A DNA stretch of 64,000 nucleotides, from positions 20,678,880-20,742,879 of the forward strand of contig CM054114.1 of assembly GCA_028673005.1 (NCBI GenBank). Reading direction: 5' to 3'. The position numbers and the translations under genes were made by a program. The notes under the pieces were generated by a model, which saw only the letters and a list, made by a program, of their open reading frames with translations, did no database searches and had not been told where the DNA came from. This document shows positions 50,358 through 63,400 of the stretch, in pieces (within the stretch, counting starts at the first letter, position 1; the number at the start of each line of letters is the position of its first letter). The DNA is from Tanypteryx hageni (taxonomy: Eukaryota > Arthropoda > Insecta > Odonata > Petaluridae).

Positions 50358-50359
<2 letters not shown>
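49760..50359 (+). pseudogene. hAT fragment: hATC domain and right terminus
   Basis: The frame ending at 50117 encodes TEILCRIILTMPVTVTSAER, then SFSKLKLIKNYLRST and LSILSIEHEEVDK, the hATC dimerisation domain, very like that of the hAT at 33759. Downstream the ggggccccgcgggtc block and tagagatggctctg give a hAT-like right end at 50359. The left part of the element is missing. Confidence 0.7.
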
Positions 50360-50405
<46 letters not shown>

Positions 50406-50407
50406 TA

Positions 50408-52001
50408 CAGGGTGTCCCACAATAGGATGTACATAGCTTAACTACATGCTCTTGGGATCATTTTGAGTCGAAAAGTTCTAATTAACATGGGTCCGATCTG
50501 CAACGGTTTGCCAAGAAAATGAGAATTATCATTTTATTGCATTTGTAATTTGTACAAGTACAGTTCTATTAAAATTTAGGTCACATGATTACACTAATAC
50601 TAAATTCTAAATTGATTGTCAGTTAAGTGTCTCGAAATGGCCACCCTGATTGTCGATGCACCATTGAGCCCTCCCTGTAAGTGAATTAACAGCCTTCATC
50701 ATAGTGTCCTGATCATTTTTGATGTTTGTGCCACAGACCGTTATGTTATTCACCATCTCAGTCCTAGTGTTTGATTTCACAGCATACACCAGGGATTTCA
50801 TGTGACCCCAGAGGAAGTTGCCCAAAGGCGAAAGATCTGGTGATCTTGCTGGCCAAGCAACTGGACCACCTTGACCAATCCAACAGTCTGGAAAGTGTTG
50901 ACTCAGAAATGCAGCCACCTCCTTACCAAAATGAGGAGGTGAGCCGTCTTGCTGCAGCCACATCTCTTGCCTGGTTAGAAGAGGAACATCTTCCAACAGC
51001 AATGACAGCTCTTCTTGTAGGAAACACAAATAGTGCTGAGATGTCAAGTGGTCTTCAAAAACAAATGGTCCAATCATTAGGTTTCCAATAATACCACACC
51101 AAATGTTTACCAAGAAACGGGCTTGGAAATGTATTTCCTGTGTCGCATGGGGATTATTCTAGGACCACACGTGTATTTATTGTGTTTGTGATGCCATCTC
51201 TGCTGAAGTTAGCTTCATCTGTGAATAAAATCTTCATGCGCATCTCCCGGTTTTGAAGCAGTCAATTGCAGAAGTTTTCACGTGTAAAGTAATCATTTGG
51301 TTGCAGAGCCTGGACATTTTGGACGTGAAATGGGTACAAGCCAAAGTCATGCAAGGCTTTCCAAACTGTCATCCGGCTGGCCCCAACTTGATTGGAAACT
51401 CTTCGGACACTCATGGTTGGACTGTGCTCTACCATTTCCAGTACATCATCTTCCACATCGTCACTGCATCATCGTGGTCTTCACGCCTTGGTTATGTGAC
51501 TGTACCTGTTTCTCTGATAGACCGATAGACATTACTGAAGAATCGACCATCTGGGACTCTACAATCAGGAAATCGTCGATGATACTCCGTGACTGCTGCT
51601 CTTGCATTAACATTACAGTAACCATACACAAAAATGATATCGGTATAATCTTCATTAGAAATTGTATCCATTGTTACGTCTACTATGTAGTTGTTGCCTT
51701 TAACGCTCAGCGACACAGTGAACGAAAGGAAGGGTAAACAAACACTACACTCACTCAGTGTATCAGTGTACAACTGACAATCACTGACTGCCCTCTCTGT
51801 CTTGCCTATGTCATGTGCGCGCATTCTCGTGACAGCTTAGTGAACTAAATTTTCAAACACAACCAATGCATAGTGAATGCTAATTCTCATTTTCTTGACA
51901 AACTGTTGCAGATCGGACCCAAATTAATTAGAACTTTTCGACTCAAAATGATCACAAGAGCAGGTAGTTAAACTACGTACATCCTATTGTGGGACACCCT
52001 G
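50408..52001 (-). mobile_element. Tc1/mariner element with ~126-bp inverted repeats
   Basis: The ends cagggtgtcccacaatagg lie inside TA duplications (50406-50407 and 52002-52003). The inverted repeats run about 126 bases (50408-50533 and 51876-52001) with about nine differences, which is unusually long for mariner but known in some Tc1/mariner groups. The transposase lies between them on the minus strand. Confidence 0.88.
50619..51671 (-). pseudogene. Tc1/mariner transposase, broken
   Basis: It starts MDTISNEDYTDIIFVYG and continues with the helix-turn-helix (RRVSNQVGASRMTVWKAL) and the first catalytic Asp (LFTDEANFSRDGI). The second Asp follows in MWLQQDGSPPHF. The usual third Asp in SPDLTPLDFFLWG is replaced here (SPDLSPLGNFLWG). 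There is a stop after TGTVT near 51490, and at least two frame shifts between there and 51113. The protein is thus dead both by frame and by catalysis. Confidence 0.82.
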
Positions 52002-52044
52002 TATATATAAATATATAATAAAATAAAAGACATATCATTTTATT

Positions 52045-52215
52045 GTTCTTAAGTGACACAAATCTTTTAAGTGCTATGTAAATAAATAATTATTTATTTT
52101 ATTTTACCAAGATTTATGTAATTTATTTACCATTAAATATTTCACATTGAATTTTAATGGAGCAAAATGTCTGCCAATGTCAAAGCACCTAATAAATTAT
52201 ACTGCTACTACTGCT
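52045..52215 (+). mobile_element. LINE 3' UTR fragment
   Basis: It shares ttttaagtgct, ttattttattttaccaag, cattgaattttaatgg and caatgtcaaagcacctaat in order with the LINE 3' UTR at 47105-47430. No coding part. Confidence 0.6.
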
Positions 52216-52416
52216 ACATATTTCAGTTGTTAATAGCATTGCATCGTACTGTAAAATAAAAGAATTTTTTTTTCATAAAATTGAAGTTTGTAAAATTGGA
52301 TGTCTGTAAATTGGGAGATTCCTACATGTGATTTGTCCCAGTACGTTTTTATTAAGCAAAGTGAAGTTGCTTAAAGATTCATTTGCATCATAGATATTAG
52401 ATTGAATATGATAATA

Positions 52417-54573
52417 CAGTAAACTCTCGATAATCCGGCACCCATTGATCCAGCACTCTCGTTATTACGGCACTTTTTGTAACGACATCGCGAAGCTTCG
52501 TATTTTGCCGCAAGGTGAGAACTGAGGGCATTGAACCAAGTTTGAAGTACACAGGCCATGTAAATTTCTTTTACGTAATGGAAAAATTAAACTAATAGTT
52601 TAAAATTTGTATTTACGTTTAACTAATTGTTGAGAACCACAGCTTAGAGGACTATAGTAGGGAGCACGAATTAAGGCGGGTGTCAACTGGATGTGCAGAA
52701 GGTTAGGAATGTCACATAGTTTCTCCCACGCCTTCACTTGGCCAATCAGTATCAGTCAGTTACAGGAGCTCTTGGGGTGCGGTTCATACATTTGCAGCGT
52801 GATTTTCATGTTTATTTGCATGTTTTACGATTGAGATTTAAACTACAAAGGGCATGGAGAAATTTGTGGCCTAAATTCAGCTCCTTGGACATTGTCTTCA
52901 TCTGATGATGAATTTAGAGGTTTTGATGATGAAGAAATCAGCACGAATTTCTTGAATTCGTGCAAAATTCACAAAACCCCTTTGCGAAGCTTAGCAAAGA
53001 TGACCTACAGGAATGGCTCACAACAGATCAGGAAACTCCTGTCATTCAAGATCTAACCGATCAAGACATCATTGACAGTGTCGTGGACCAAAGTTGGGAA
53101 GACAGCGATGTAGATTCAGAAGAAGATGAAAGCATCGTGAATAATGAAAAGGTATCATAGCAAGAAGCTGATGCAGCATTCCAAACATTTTTGAGTTTTG
53201 CCCAGCAGAAGTCTTGTTATTCTGTCCAGAAGGTTTCTCAGTTGCAGCGGATAAGATCAGCATTTCTTTCCAAATGATAGGAAGAATGTAAGCAATCAAA
53301 AATTTCAAAATTCTTTCCTGCTATTTCACAAGAATCAAGCTCATCTCACGAAGAGAGGAATTAGATTTATTACGATAAGGAGCATCCACGAAAAGTGTAA
53401 TGCTTGATTGGTATTATCCACCCAATTTTGTTCTTATTTTGTATTTTTATTTTATATATTTTTGTATTTTATTTTATTTCTTGTTTGCATTTCCTGTGAT
53501 GTGTGTTTTGTGTTATGATGACATCCATGATGTTTGTGCTAAGTTGATATTTGCAATTTGTGTTTAGAAGTTTAAGTAAACGAATTCTGTTAAATGATGA
53601 CGATGCAGTGGTATTGTAAACAAAGATGGGTAACTGCATTTATTTCGGTGGAAATTATAATGTAAATTAAAGAAAGAGATTTCTTTTGCCGAGAAGGTTG
53701 AATTGTGTGTCGGTTTTTGTGAAACTTGGGAACCGTGAACTTTAATTAATAGGGGCTGAACAATATTTACATTAACTTTATTAATTATTTCTAGTTCACG
53801 AAGAATGATAGCTGTTTCCAATAACCTCTTTTAAATGAAAACCACAGAGCCAGGTTGTTTTTGACAACGCATTATCAAAACTGCTTCTGTTCCTAAACAA
53901 AACAAATGAGTTATGCAGACGCCTATTCCCGCATAGAATTAATGTTAATTCTACAACCGTGAGTTAAGCTACCACAAGGAGTTAGCTAAAGTCTGTCTGA
54001 AGGAAAATCAAGAGAGGCAAAACACAGATGAACTTAAAAGCATACTAAATATTTGAATGAATGAATTTAATGTTATTCGAAAAGTACTATGGAAGAGTAA
54101 CAAAGTATGTATCTCACGTTATTATAGCATTATTTATCCATAAATCTTCAGTTGCCACATTTGCTATTTCTACAGAAGCCTCCCGGAGATGATTTTATAA
54201 TTATTTAATTCCGTTATGGTTAAAAAATTCAGATAAGTACCTAATAAGTGATGAACCTGGGAATGAAACCTATGATATAACACCTAAATACATATGTACA
54301 TATGTTTCTGTATGCAGCATGTAATTCCCTTGCACATTTAACACATGCACTGGATTTAAATATTCATGGTCATTTTTTGTCATTTATAAATAATTATGTA
54401 GAATTTGAGGGTGGCAAATCAAATGTTTTCCTCAAGTTCGACCATTTTGGTTAATACGTGTGTGTTACCTCCTTGAACATATACTATAAATTTTGCCTCT
54501 CGCTGATCCGGCAATCTCGTTATTCCGGTACTACTCCAGTCCCGAGGGCTGCCGGATTATCGAGAGTTAACTG
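52417..54573 (+). mobile_element. Pogo/Tigger element, 2.16 kb
   Basis: Inverted repeats cagtaaactctcgataatcc and, read inwards from the right, cagttaactctcgataatcc match at all but one of about 24 bases. TA duplications flank both ends (52415-52416 and 54574-54575). Inside only the C-terminal tail of a Tigger transposase survives (about 52840-53278): RAWRNLWPKF, then DDLQEWLTTDQETPVIQDL and an acidic tail DSDVDSEEDES, then VQKVSQLQRIRSAF. The element has lost the DDE core. Confidence 0.88.
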
Positions 54574-54637
54574 TATATACTGCTGAAATTAATGACCTTT
54601 TTCTCATGTCTTCTATGATTAAACTTATACTTTCCAG

Positions 54638-54879
54638 GTTGAAAGGACATTCAGCATGGTGCAAAGAGCCCTAAATCTTGTTGAGGACCCCTCACAGTCC
54701 ATTCCCACTGCCCCTAGCCCAGTATATTCTACGCCTTGCTGCTCACAGTCATCTGTGCCACCTAGACCCCCTCTCACAGATGCCGAGTTTCGCACCTTTT
54801 TGGGCCCACTTGGTCAGCTGAATCGAGGGAGAGAACTTAGAGCTGTTGTTCATCTTGGTGGCATGGAACCCAGCTTAAG
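54638..54879 (+). CDS. TBC1D25: TBC1D25, exon 5 (linker into TBC domain)
   Basis: Encodes residues 152-232. VERTFSMVQRALNLVED is an amphipathic stretch that fits the family. A Pro/Ser-rich linker follows, then PPLTDAEFRTFLGPLGQL and VVHLGGMEPSLR, the start of the TBC domain. The acceptor is tttccag and the donor is GTTGGT, phase 2. Confidence 0.93.
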
Positions 54880-55737
54880 GTTGGTTTCATGCTTTAATTT
54901 GTTTTTATTTAGGTAGTTTGTTTTTTTTCACTGCCCTCCATCAGCTCTTTTTTTATTTTTCTTGAGTGACTGTCTTCTGAATGGTCATAAATAAGCAAAA
55001 ACTCCTTCACCATAAACAGTTTATGGTAAGTAGTTTTTGTTTATTTACTATTTTATTGTTTCACCGTGTCTCACAACCCCCTCTTTTCATATATTCTGAA
55101 TGATCATTTTTTACAGTTTGCTGTCAGTTTATTTTTTCGAAGCGTTTTCATAAAACTTTGATTAAGATGTACAGCATAAAGTCCAAAAACCCGAATTATC
55201 CAAAAAACTGCGCATTTTAAAACTGGACAGGACAATGTTTATAAAGTTATAGAAAAATTTATTTTAGAAAACTCTATGTACATGAGTGACTGAAATTGTG
55301 GAAATTTATAAAAATATTATGAAAGTAATGCAAAAAAATCCTTTATCTGAAATTTAATCACTAGTAGCTCAACTTCCAAATGATGATGAATGATTTGGAT
55401 GCTCCAAGAACTTCAAAGAAATCTCTACTCAGGCATAGAAAACAGTAAAGCAATTTCTAAAATTACCGTATATCCCTGTATATAAGATGTACCCATGTAT
55501 AAGATGCTTCAAATGAGGCCATTTTCCAGTTTAAAAATTTTTTACTCATAAAAACATTTGCTTGGATGAGGACATAAGATTCAACAATGGTTAAAAAACA
55601 ACATAAAGTAAGTAAATTATTGGTTGAAAAGCATCTATTACAATAATGTACCATATTTACTCACATATAAGCGATACTTTTTTCCATATTTTTCCTCTGC
55701 AAAATGAGTATGCGACAATGCTTGAGTCTATGTTAGT

Positions 55738-56795
55738 AATGCATTCGCTCCTTTTGGGTAAAAAATACCCGACGTAACTTTTGCCCTTATATAGAGCACT
55801 TAAGTTATATATACTAGAAGGACAACATGACTAGGTCAGATATTGAATAATACTAGAGGTAAATAATACAATATATAATAAATAACTGGATCTAATGATT
55901 TTTATTGATTATTTCAAGAAGATGATTGTACAGCAGTGTCTGAACTTTCAGTTTCTTGATATCGAATTCTTTCATTACAGTTTCCACAAATCAATACTGT
56001 ATGCTCGCGACAAATGTAACGTCTTCACTACGTACATGCACTTTTAGTCTTCCGACTTGCAAATTTGACAACGTACTTGTTTATACAGTCTTAATATTTT
56101 AGGTATACCTCCATCTTCTTCAACTTGAATAGATGAAAACCGAGTAAATGAAACCTTCAGTGAAGATGATAGAATTGAAATTTGGGCATGGTGTTTGATG
56201 TGGGTTGAATAAGGGAGATCCTTTAGAAACAATTTTCGACTTTTTTATTTCAATGGTAGCTGCTGCTTAAACAGCAAAATTATTTGGGTGTTGGTGCCAG
56301 CTACAGTCATGAATGTGTACAAAAATGAGAGGCCACTTATTACATTTCTGAGCCATGCTGTAGTAGGCGCATAACTGATCGGTAGAATCCACTCCACATT
56401 TAGTGGAGTTGTAAAATGTAATAACTTCAGGTAATTGATTTTCAGTTTCAGTGATTTTGTTGTCATGAAGCTATGATGATAGCAAGACATTTATTTTTCT
56501 TTGGCACGTAGGACAAAATAGTAATTTTCTTTTGAAAGCCAAATAATGTTGAATTAATTGGACGATTTTTTGGAATTATAAAAGGTGGTGGTAAAAATTA
56601 CCCAGATCTGTCAAAACAAGTTGCATCTTACCACACGGAATGACTAAGCATGACTGAAATATAGAGGGACATGCAAAGTAAGGTTCAAAACTCAGCTACT
56701 ACGCAAATGAAGTTAGCAGCCATACATTGTAAAACACTATTCACACTTGAAAATGCTTTGGGTATTTTTTACCCATACGTGAGTGCTCAAGGAAA
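55738..56795 (-). mobile_element. PiggyBac-like remnant, C-terminal transposase part
   Basis: Sub-terminal blocks gggtaaaaaataccc (55756-55770) and gggtattttttaccc (56760-56774) are exact reverse complements. Between them the minus strand encodes CGVDSTDQLCAYYSM, with the GVDxxDQ motif of piggyBac transposases, then KCNKWPLIF, TVAGTNTQIILLF and a C-terminal RLYKQVRCQICKSED resembling the start of the cysteine-rich end domain. Frames shift and the catalytic core upstream is missing. TTAA flanks are not evident. Confidence 0.6.
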
Positions 56796-56843
56796 AAAAA
56801 TCGAAAACAGCCAAAAATGTGAGATTATCGTTAAAATACACTA

Positions 56844-59243
56844 TCATCATCATGCTTCTGTCCAAAGACAGGCTTTAACTGAATCGCTGCCTCCACTTCT
56901 CTCTCTCCCTAGAAGCCTCTTTTATACCTCTATAAGTATTATATCCCTGCTTTATACTCTCTAATATTCCTATTCTTTTTCTCCCTCTTCCTCTTCTTCC
57001 ACTAATTTTTCCTTCTAAGATCGTCCATTGTAACACTTGTCTTCTTAATATGTGCCCGATCCAATTTGCTTTTCTTTTCCTGATTGTTTTTATTAGCATC
57101 CTTTCTTCTCCCACCATTTCTCATACTTCTTCGTTTCTCTTCCTCTCTGTCCATTTCACTTTCATCATTCTCCTCCATACCCACATCTCAAAACTTTCTT
57201 AATATTTTTCCTCCTTTCTCCTTACCGTCCACGTCTCTGCACCATAAAGAGCTATGCTCCATATGTAACATTTTGCTAATTTCTTCCTTGTTTGTAAATT
57301 TATTTTCTTGCTTGTGAGAAGCTCCTTCTTCTCGTTAAATGCTGCGTTTGCCATTGCAATCCTACTTCTCATGTCCTGTGTACTACTTCCATCCTGCGCT
57401 AAAATACTGCCAAGATATTTGAAACTACTTGTGCCAATTTTTGGCCATTTACCATTATATTTAATTCTTTATGTTCCTTTGAAACCACCATGACTTTCGT
57501 TTTTTCTGCATTGATCTTCATTCCATATTGTTGGCCAACTTCCACTAGTCTGTCTATCATCCTCTGAAGTACTTTCTCATCTTCTGCTATTAATCCCTGA
57601 TCATTTGCATATTTAATGGTGGTAATACTTTCACCTCCTATCTTAAATCCTTTCTCTTCCATCGACGCTTCTTCTGTTATTGTTTCTGCATAAATATTAA
57701 ATATCGCTGGTGAAATAGGGCATCCCTGCCTCACTCCCCTCCCTATTGAAGTACTTTCTGTTTCTTCTTCTTTAACCCTGACTCTAATCTTTTGACCAAA
57801 GTAAAGGTTTTTAAGCAGTCTTTTATCTTTCCAATCTATTCCTATTTTATTTAAAATACCCAACATTTTCCATTACATCTTTAATGTTGCTATGGATGTA
57901 TCTCCACTCCTCATTTACATTCTTCCTATTTTCTTCAGCTCTATTCCCCAACCTTTCCTCCAGCTCAGTCATGATAGCCTCCTTGTTCTTAAGGAGTTCC
58001 TCTAAGTTCCATTTCTTGTTAACTCTTATGTTTCTCTTAACGCTCTTCAGTCTACATTGTGTATTTGCCACCCAAAGGTTGTGGTCGGAATCGATATCTG
58101 CCCCTGGTAGTGTTTTCACATTTTTAATGCTATTTCTAAATCTTTCATTGACTAGTATGTAATCTATCTGGTATCGTCTCTGGTCTCCTGGGCTTCTCCA
58201 TGTGTAAAGTCTCCGCTGGTGATGCTTAAACCATGTATTAGTTACAATCAATCTATTTCTATGGCAGAATTCCACAAGTTTCTCCTCATTAATTTCTCTT
58301 CCCTAGTCCATATTTTCCCACTATGTTATCTTCCTGTCCCTCTTCGACTACACTGTTCCAGTCACCCTTTACTATGGTGGTGATCCTTCCTTTTCCCTCC
58401 TCCTCCAATATCTCCATAATCTGTTCATAGATTTCATCTACTTCGTCATCGCCAGCATTAGTCGTTGGCATATACACTTGAATTATAAGCATTTCCACTG
58501 GCTCCATCTGAAGTTTTACGGCTATTAATCTATCATTAACTGTCATTATCTTGCTAACTCTTTCAGCTATCTCTTTTCTCATTATAATTCCCACTCCCCT
58601 TTCCTTTTTCTCTCCTCCCGAGTAAATAATCTTAAATTCATCTGAATTTATCTCGCCTTCTCCTTCCCACCGAACTTCACTAAGACCTACTATACCTACA
58701 TTATTCCTTCTCATTTCCCTTTTTAAGTTCTCTACTTTACCCCCTGAATTCATAGTCCTAACATTCCATGTGCCTATTCTTAATTTTTCACTACTTGCTT
58801 TCTTCTTATTAATGTTACATTTCCTCTGTGCATCCCCTAGGGTAGTCCCCACCCGGAGATCCGATTGGGGGACTATTTTACCTCCGGAATATTTTACCCC
58901 AGAGAGATCCATAGTGGTATTTGCAGCTTTTCAGCCTATCATGGGAAATATAATGAGGTAGTTTCCCTTTGCTTTCCTCATCGCATTTTCACAAGAGTGA
59001 TTACCCATCTGTAGCTGTTCAGATCCACATGATCACCACCTACAGAGGTACTGTGCAAGCTGCTGCTCTTACACAGGGGGATGTAAAACCCCCAAGACTG
59101 CTTCTTAGTCTGACTCTTCCTCTCAGACCTTTCCGGCTTGGATGGTCCTATCAGGAGAATTATCTCCCACTGGCATAGCTCTTGGTTCATAAGAGTACAT
59201 AAACCCTCCCACCTCTGTAAGGTTATGCAGTCCTTAGGGAGGG
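56844..59243 (-). mobile_element. CFDP2-type LINE, 2.4 kb, internally deleted
   Basis: It is flanked by an exact 11-base duplication, aaaatacacta, at 56833-56843 and 59244-59254. The 3' end (left) carries a CAT-repeat tail. The 5' region (58960-59200) encodes or mimics a SWGFYIPLCKSSSLHSTS-type leader common to this family. The body holds endonuclease and partial reverse transcriptase sequence on the minus strand. Related 3' ends lie at 21731 and 48726. Confidence 0.9.
56875..58912 (-). pseudogene. CFDP2-like endonuclease/reverse transcriptase, broken
   Basis: It starts at 58912 with MDLSGVKYSGGKIVP. Endonuclease blocks follow: IGTWNVRTM, VGLSEVRWEG and GDWNSV, then after a shift near 58285 the QIDYILVNERF and ADIDSDHNLW blocks. 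Near 57865 sequence that should connect endonuclease and reverse transcriptase is missing. The frame resumes with GRGVRQGCPISPAIFNIYAE and IKYANDQGLIA, where the catalytic YADD has become YAND. The C-terminal RKRKANWIGHILRR tail ends at 56875. The element cannot have moved in this form. Confidence 0.85.
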
Positions 59244-60274
59244 AAAATACACTAGGAATTCACTAAATGGCTGAGTGATTCAATGCACAGGATGTGACAT
59301 GTTAAAAAATTACATTATCACTGCAAAAACAAATAAAAAAGGAAATATATATTATTATTACTATTGATTACATAATTATTGAGGTACAAACTTCAGATTT
59401 TGCAGGCGATCATTACAGTAACACCAGGGGCCTATGAGAAAAATGCAGATATCAAGGTACCATTGCAGTTTAGTTTTATATTCAGATATTTCCATCCTAA
59501 GAAACATTTTGGTATTTTTTTCAGTTCAAAAATCACCAAAACTTTATTATGATAAATAATAACAATGAAAATTATACAGAATGAACACAAGTGTTTGAAG
59601 TTCTATGTACTGCATAGAAAATCTCCATCCATGCTGAAAACAGTGGCACAAAAATTTGTAGTGTGTATATCTAAATTTTAAGTTAAATGTCTTATTGGCA
59701 TTTAAACCTTTGTTGTATAGGATGCAGCATGGTTTTTGGAAACATTTTTGTGATAATAAAGGTTATCTTATTCACTGGAAAATACAGTAATGGAAAATGT
59801 ATGAAAATTTAAGTCACTGGTCACGGACATACATCTTCTATGATGAACTAATAAAACCAAGGTTTTTATTTTTCTGTTGTTTAGGAGAAACTGAGTTAAT
59901 TTTTTGTTGATGATTAATAATGTGGACACATGAATAACTAAATCATTTTTGTGAGAAGAGGGTTTTAGCCTCGCAGAGCAGGAGCATACACTGATATAAT
60001 CAGTTGATCTTAGATAAATGGAAAAAAGTGCAGCTTATGTGCGAGCAAATACAATACGTGCCCACCTAACAAATAAAACGTACATGAAAACCCTTCTCCT
60101 GGTTGAGTGACCATTCGAAAATGCCTCCAGCCTGATAGTGTTGAGAAACGTTTTTTGTCAATAAATAATATATTTGGGAACAGTCAATAGTTTTTCTGGT
60201 TAATTTTTTCTTTCCATTTAAAAATTTTATTGTAAATGAAAGATGGTAAACATGCGAATATACTATCTTTTCAG

Positions 60275-60413
60275 GAAGGTTGTATGGAAACATATCCTGA
60301 ACGTTTACCCTGAAGGTATGACAGGGAAAGAAAGAATGGATTACATGAAGAAAAAGAGCTATGAATATGAAGAGCTCAGGGATACGTGGAAGGCGATGAT
60401 AAAAAAAGGACAG
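60275..60413 (+). CDS. TBC1D25: TBC1D25, exon 6 (start of TBC Rab-GAP domain)
   Basis: Encodes residues 232-278: KVVWKHILNVYPEGMTGKER, then MDYMKKKSYEYEELRDTW. This is motif A of the TBC domain, close to the vertebrate TBC1D25 sequence. The acceptor is ttttcag and the donor is GTGAGG at a codon boundary. The catalytic Arg- and Gln-finger motifs (IxxDxxR and YCQ) are not found up to 64000. Confidence 0.94.
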
Positions 60414-63400
60414 GTGAGGCAAAGGGTTTCTCAGTTACGTCACTCAAGCTTGTCAAGTTTTAATTGTGTTATGCTGCATTGGCAAGAAGAGTTACTTAAT
60501 GCATCAGGGTCATTTTTCCTGATAATTATTAAAGATCTTTTATTACAATTTAGGAAGAGTTTCTTAACGTATTAATTCTAATTTCACTCGCCTTCAAAAG
60601 CATCTTGTTTTTTGTGTGATGAATCAAGTAAACAGCAGTGTCTTGAATTTTCTCATTTGTTATGCTCTTTTTATGTAACCTATATTGTTGGATTATATAA
60701 TTAATTAGGTATTCTCTAGGATATTTCATTTCTCCTATCTTTTGTATTATAGTTTTGTAAATGGATATATCTTTAGTAAAATATATGCAGTTATTACATT
60801 TGTATCCCTGCAATATTAAAGCCGTTCTTAATGATTTTATTGGAGACTTCATGATATGTAAAAGAATTTTCTATTTTGAAAACTAAAAAATAAGATCCCA
60901 AGTTAGCTGGGAGAATAGAGAACATTTTATAAGTTGTTAATAACAATTTTCACGATGGAGAAACTGATTGTATTTTAAGGCTTTATTATTTTCCTATCCT
61001 TGCATGCATGATTAATGAACTAACCTATTGTGATTAATATTTGATTTAAGCTGTTGTAGTGTACATCAAAGTGAGGCTATTGACAAAATATATTTTAATT
61101 TTTTGTCAATTCAGTTACCTATCATGCTCAAAATAAACCTATCACTTAAAATGTACTTTTATGCTGTATATCCTTTCAGTTGAATTCATGAAATTGTGAA
61201 CTATGTTTTGAATTCACGAGATTCACAAGATTTTTATGTGATTGTTTCATTTTATTTTTTGTAATTAAATTGTTTTGTTTTTGGTAGCTTGCTTTGCATG
61301 TCTTGACACTATTACTAGTTTTATACATTTCAACGTCCTCTCAATTCATGCAACATGTCATATTTATCTGAAAGTAAGAGTCAACTTAAGATGATGCACG
61401 AATAGGAGAAATGACATTAATAAAAGGAATTAATGTTTAGGCCATGCAGTTACTGCTGAATTGCAGAAGAGCCAGAGAATCAAAACAATTACCTAAACTG
61501 TTTGTAATCCTATTTTATTTTCTCATTTGATGTGGTCAGTTTTGTTCTTTCATTTTCTCTTTATACTGTTGATTTAAGTAACTGTTATTGTTACTTATAC
61601 ATTCATTTATTTGAATATCTGGCAAGAGTTAATGAAGTGTTTATCCATGTGATATGCCATATCATCTTTAAACAAGCATCACATCGTTGTTGACTACCTA
61701 CAGGACTTGAGCAACACTGCTGAATTTGATGTCGATGAATTTAGGCTCGTGCAGTTTTTGTTGGTCAGTCTTTAGGTGTACTCCAGTTTCTGCTGTCCTT
61801 CACTTTTTTAAGCATAAGTATGTGGATGCAGATATTGGTGACTACTGCCCCTCCTTTCATCAACTTCTTGTGGCAATTTCTGATAATCTCCAGATCAAGA
61901 GTGACTTGTTCCCCTTTCTCTTGCCTCCACCATTGTTTCACTTGGACAACGGAATCCCTCACCTCAAAGAGGGATGCAACCTTAGCACACTTACAGTCAA
62001 ACTATTAGACATCTTGTCTTTTGATAACTGGTCTGTACCAAAAACAAAAAATATAGATTAACTTATCAACCACCCTCTATATCGAGTGTAGGTAACCATT
62101 TTACCTGGTGAACCAAATTTGTAGTCAAGTACTTTTTCTGGAGGCTGCTCTGTGTTATGAGGTGAACTCAGGAGTCTGCAATGCACCGGTAGTGCTGCAT
62201 TTATAGACCTGTGTTTGGTGGTCTGGGGCAGAAGATTTCTGTGTCATGGTCTTGCATGAATTTGGTCTGTGTTTACCTTCCTGCCAGTGGCATAGCTACG
62301 ATTTTGGGTTCCCCAGCTATGTAAAAAAATCTTTATATTGTTATTTTTATATAATTTTAACCTGATCCAACAACAGACACAGCAATATATTAGCAGAATT
62401 GGACACAACAGTACAATAATTTAAATTACACACAACTCAAAGTAATCAAAATGCCAAAAATAAATATTTCCAAGAATGGGATGGGTAATACACAAGATCC
62501 TTTGATTATTTTTAGCTTTTATATTCTGAAAATTTCTCTATCAACTTATCAATTTCCATTTTGCATGCGTCTGAGTTTTCTACTGAAAGAATTGACATAT
62601 ACTTTAATCTGCTTCTGGGCATACAAGTGCGTAGGCAGCTTTCTATTAACTTTCATTTGATGACAAGATTACTGACAATGTAAAATGTATCATCAAAGCT
62701 GCACGTTCATCGCTATAGATTGATGCCAGTCTATATTTAATCATCATTAAACCCAATAGATCCATATACTTTTCAATTTCATCTTTCGAAACAGTGTTAG
62801 TTGATAGTGAGAGAAGTTTATCACAAAGGCCTTGGCCGATAAATTTTTTATAAATTTTTGTGAATATTCTTTGATTTATTGTTCATTCAATTTAGTGAGT
62901 CTTCTAAGCAATTTTGCGGGGCCCCCAATAAACATGAGACTCCCATGCACTGCATGGTCCTGCATCCTCCAAGTAACGCTCCTGCTGATAACTGAAGTTT
63001 ACAAACTTGATTAAGAACAACAAGATGATCCAAACAGAACTCATGATGGCTACTTTGCATTTAATCATTTACTTAATACTTATATTTGCTTTAATAGCTT
63101 TAAAGTCATCGCGGATATGTAACTCTTTGTGTTCCTAAATTTCATAATTTAGCATTATAAAATACTACAAATACATTCGAACGGAATGTTCATCACTTGT
63201 ATTTATGCGGCAAAAATAACACATGTATTGGAATAAACCGAATCTGTTCAACAATAGTTGTTGCTACGGTAACACTCTTATAATGAGTTATAAAAACTGC
63301 AAAAATGCTGCAATTTATGCAAAATTTTAAAATAATACGATCAATAAGCAAAATTCTACAATATAAATTAGAATCTCCATTCCCTTCCTCAGAGAATAGT

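Larger units (their letters stand above)
55654..60051. mobile_element. Possible DNA transposon with TATTTACTCACATATAAGC ends
   Basis: The block tatttactcacatataagc (55654-55672) is matched, inverted and with three mismatches, by the reverse complement of 60033-60051. It would enclose the piggyBac remnant and the LINE. The termini and target duplication are not defined, so the pairing may be accidental. Confidence 0.4.
54880..60274. other. TBC1D25 intron 5, 5.4 kb
   Basis: From GTTGGT to ttttcag. It holds the piggyBac-like remnant, the CFDP2-type LINE and possible larger inverted ends listed here. At 55465 accgtatatccctgtatata, followed by agatgtaccc, resembles the head of a further DNA element; a similar string lies near 45387. 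Confidence 0.75.

Noticed and set aside
61726..62061. 111-codon frame as the next TBC1D25 exon
   Set aside because: It has no TBC motif such as IxxDxxR or YCQGM, starts without a convincing acceptor in phase and resembles element-derived sequence.
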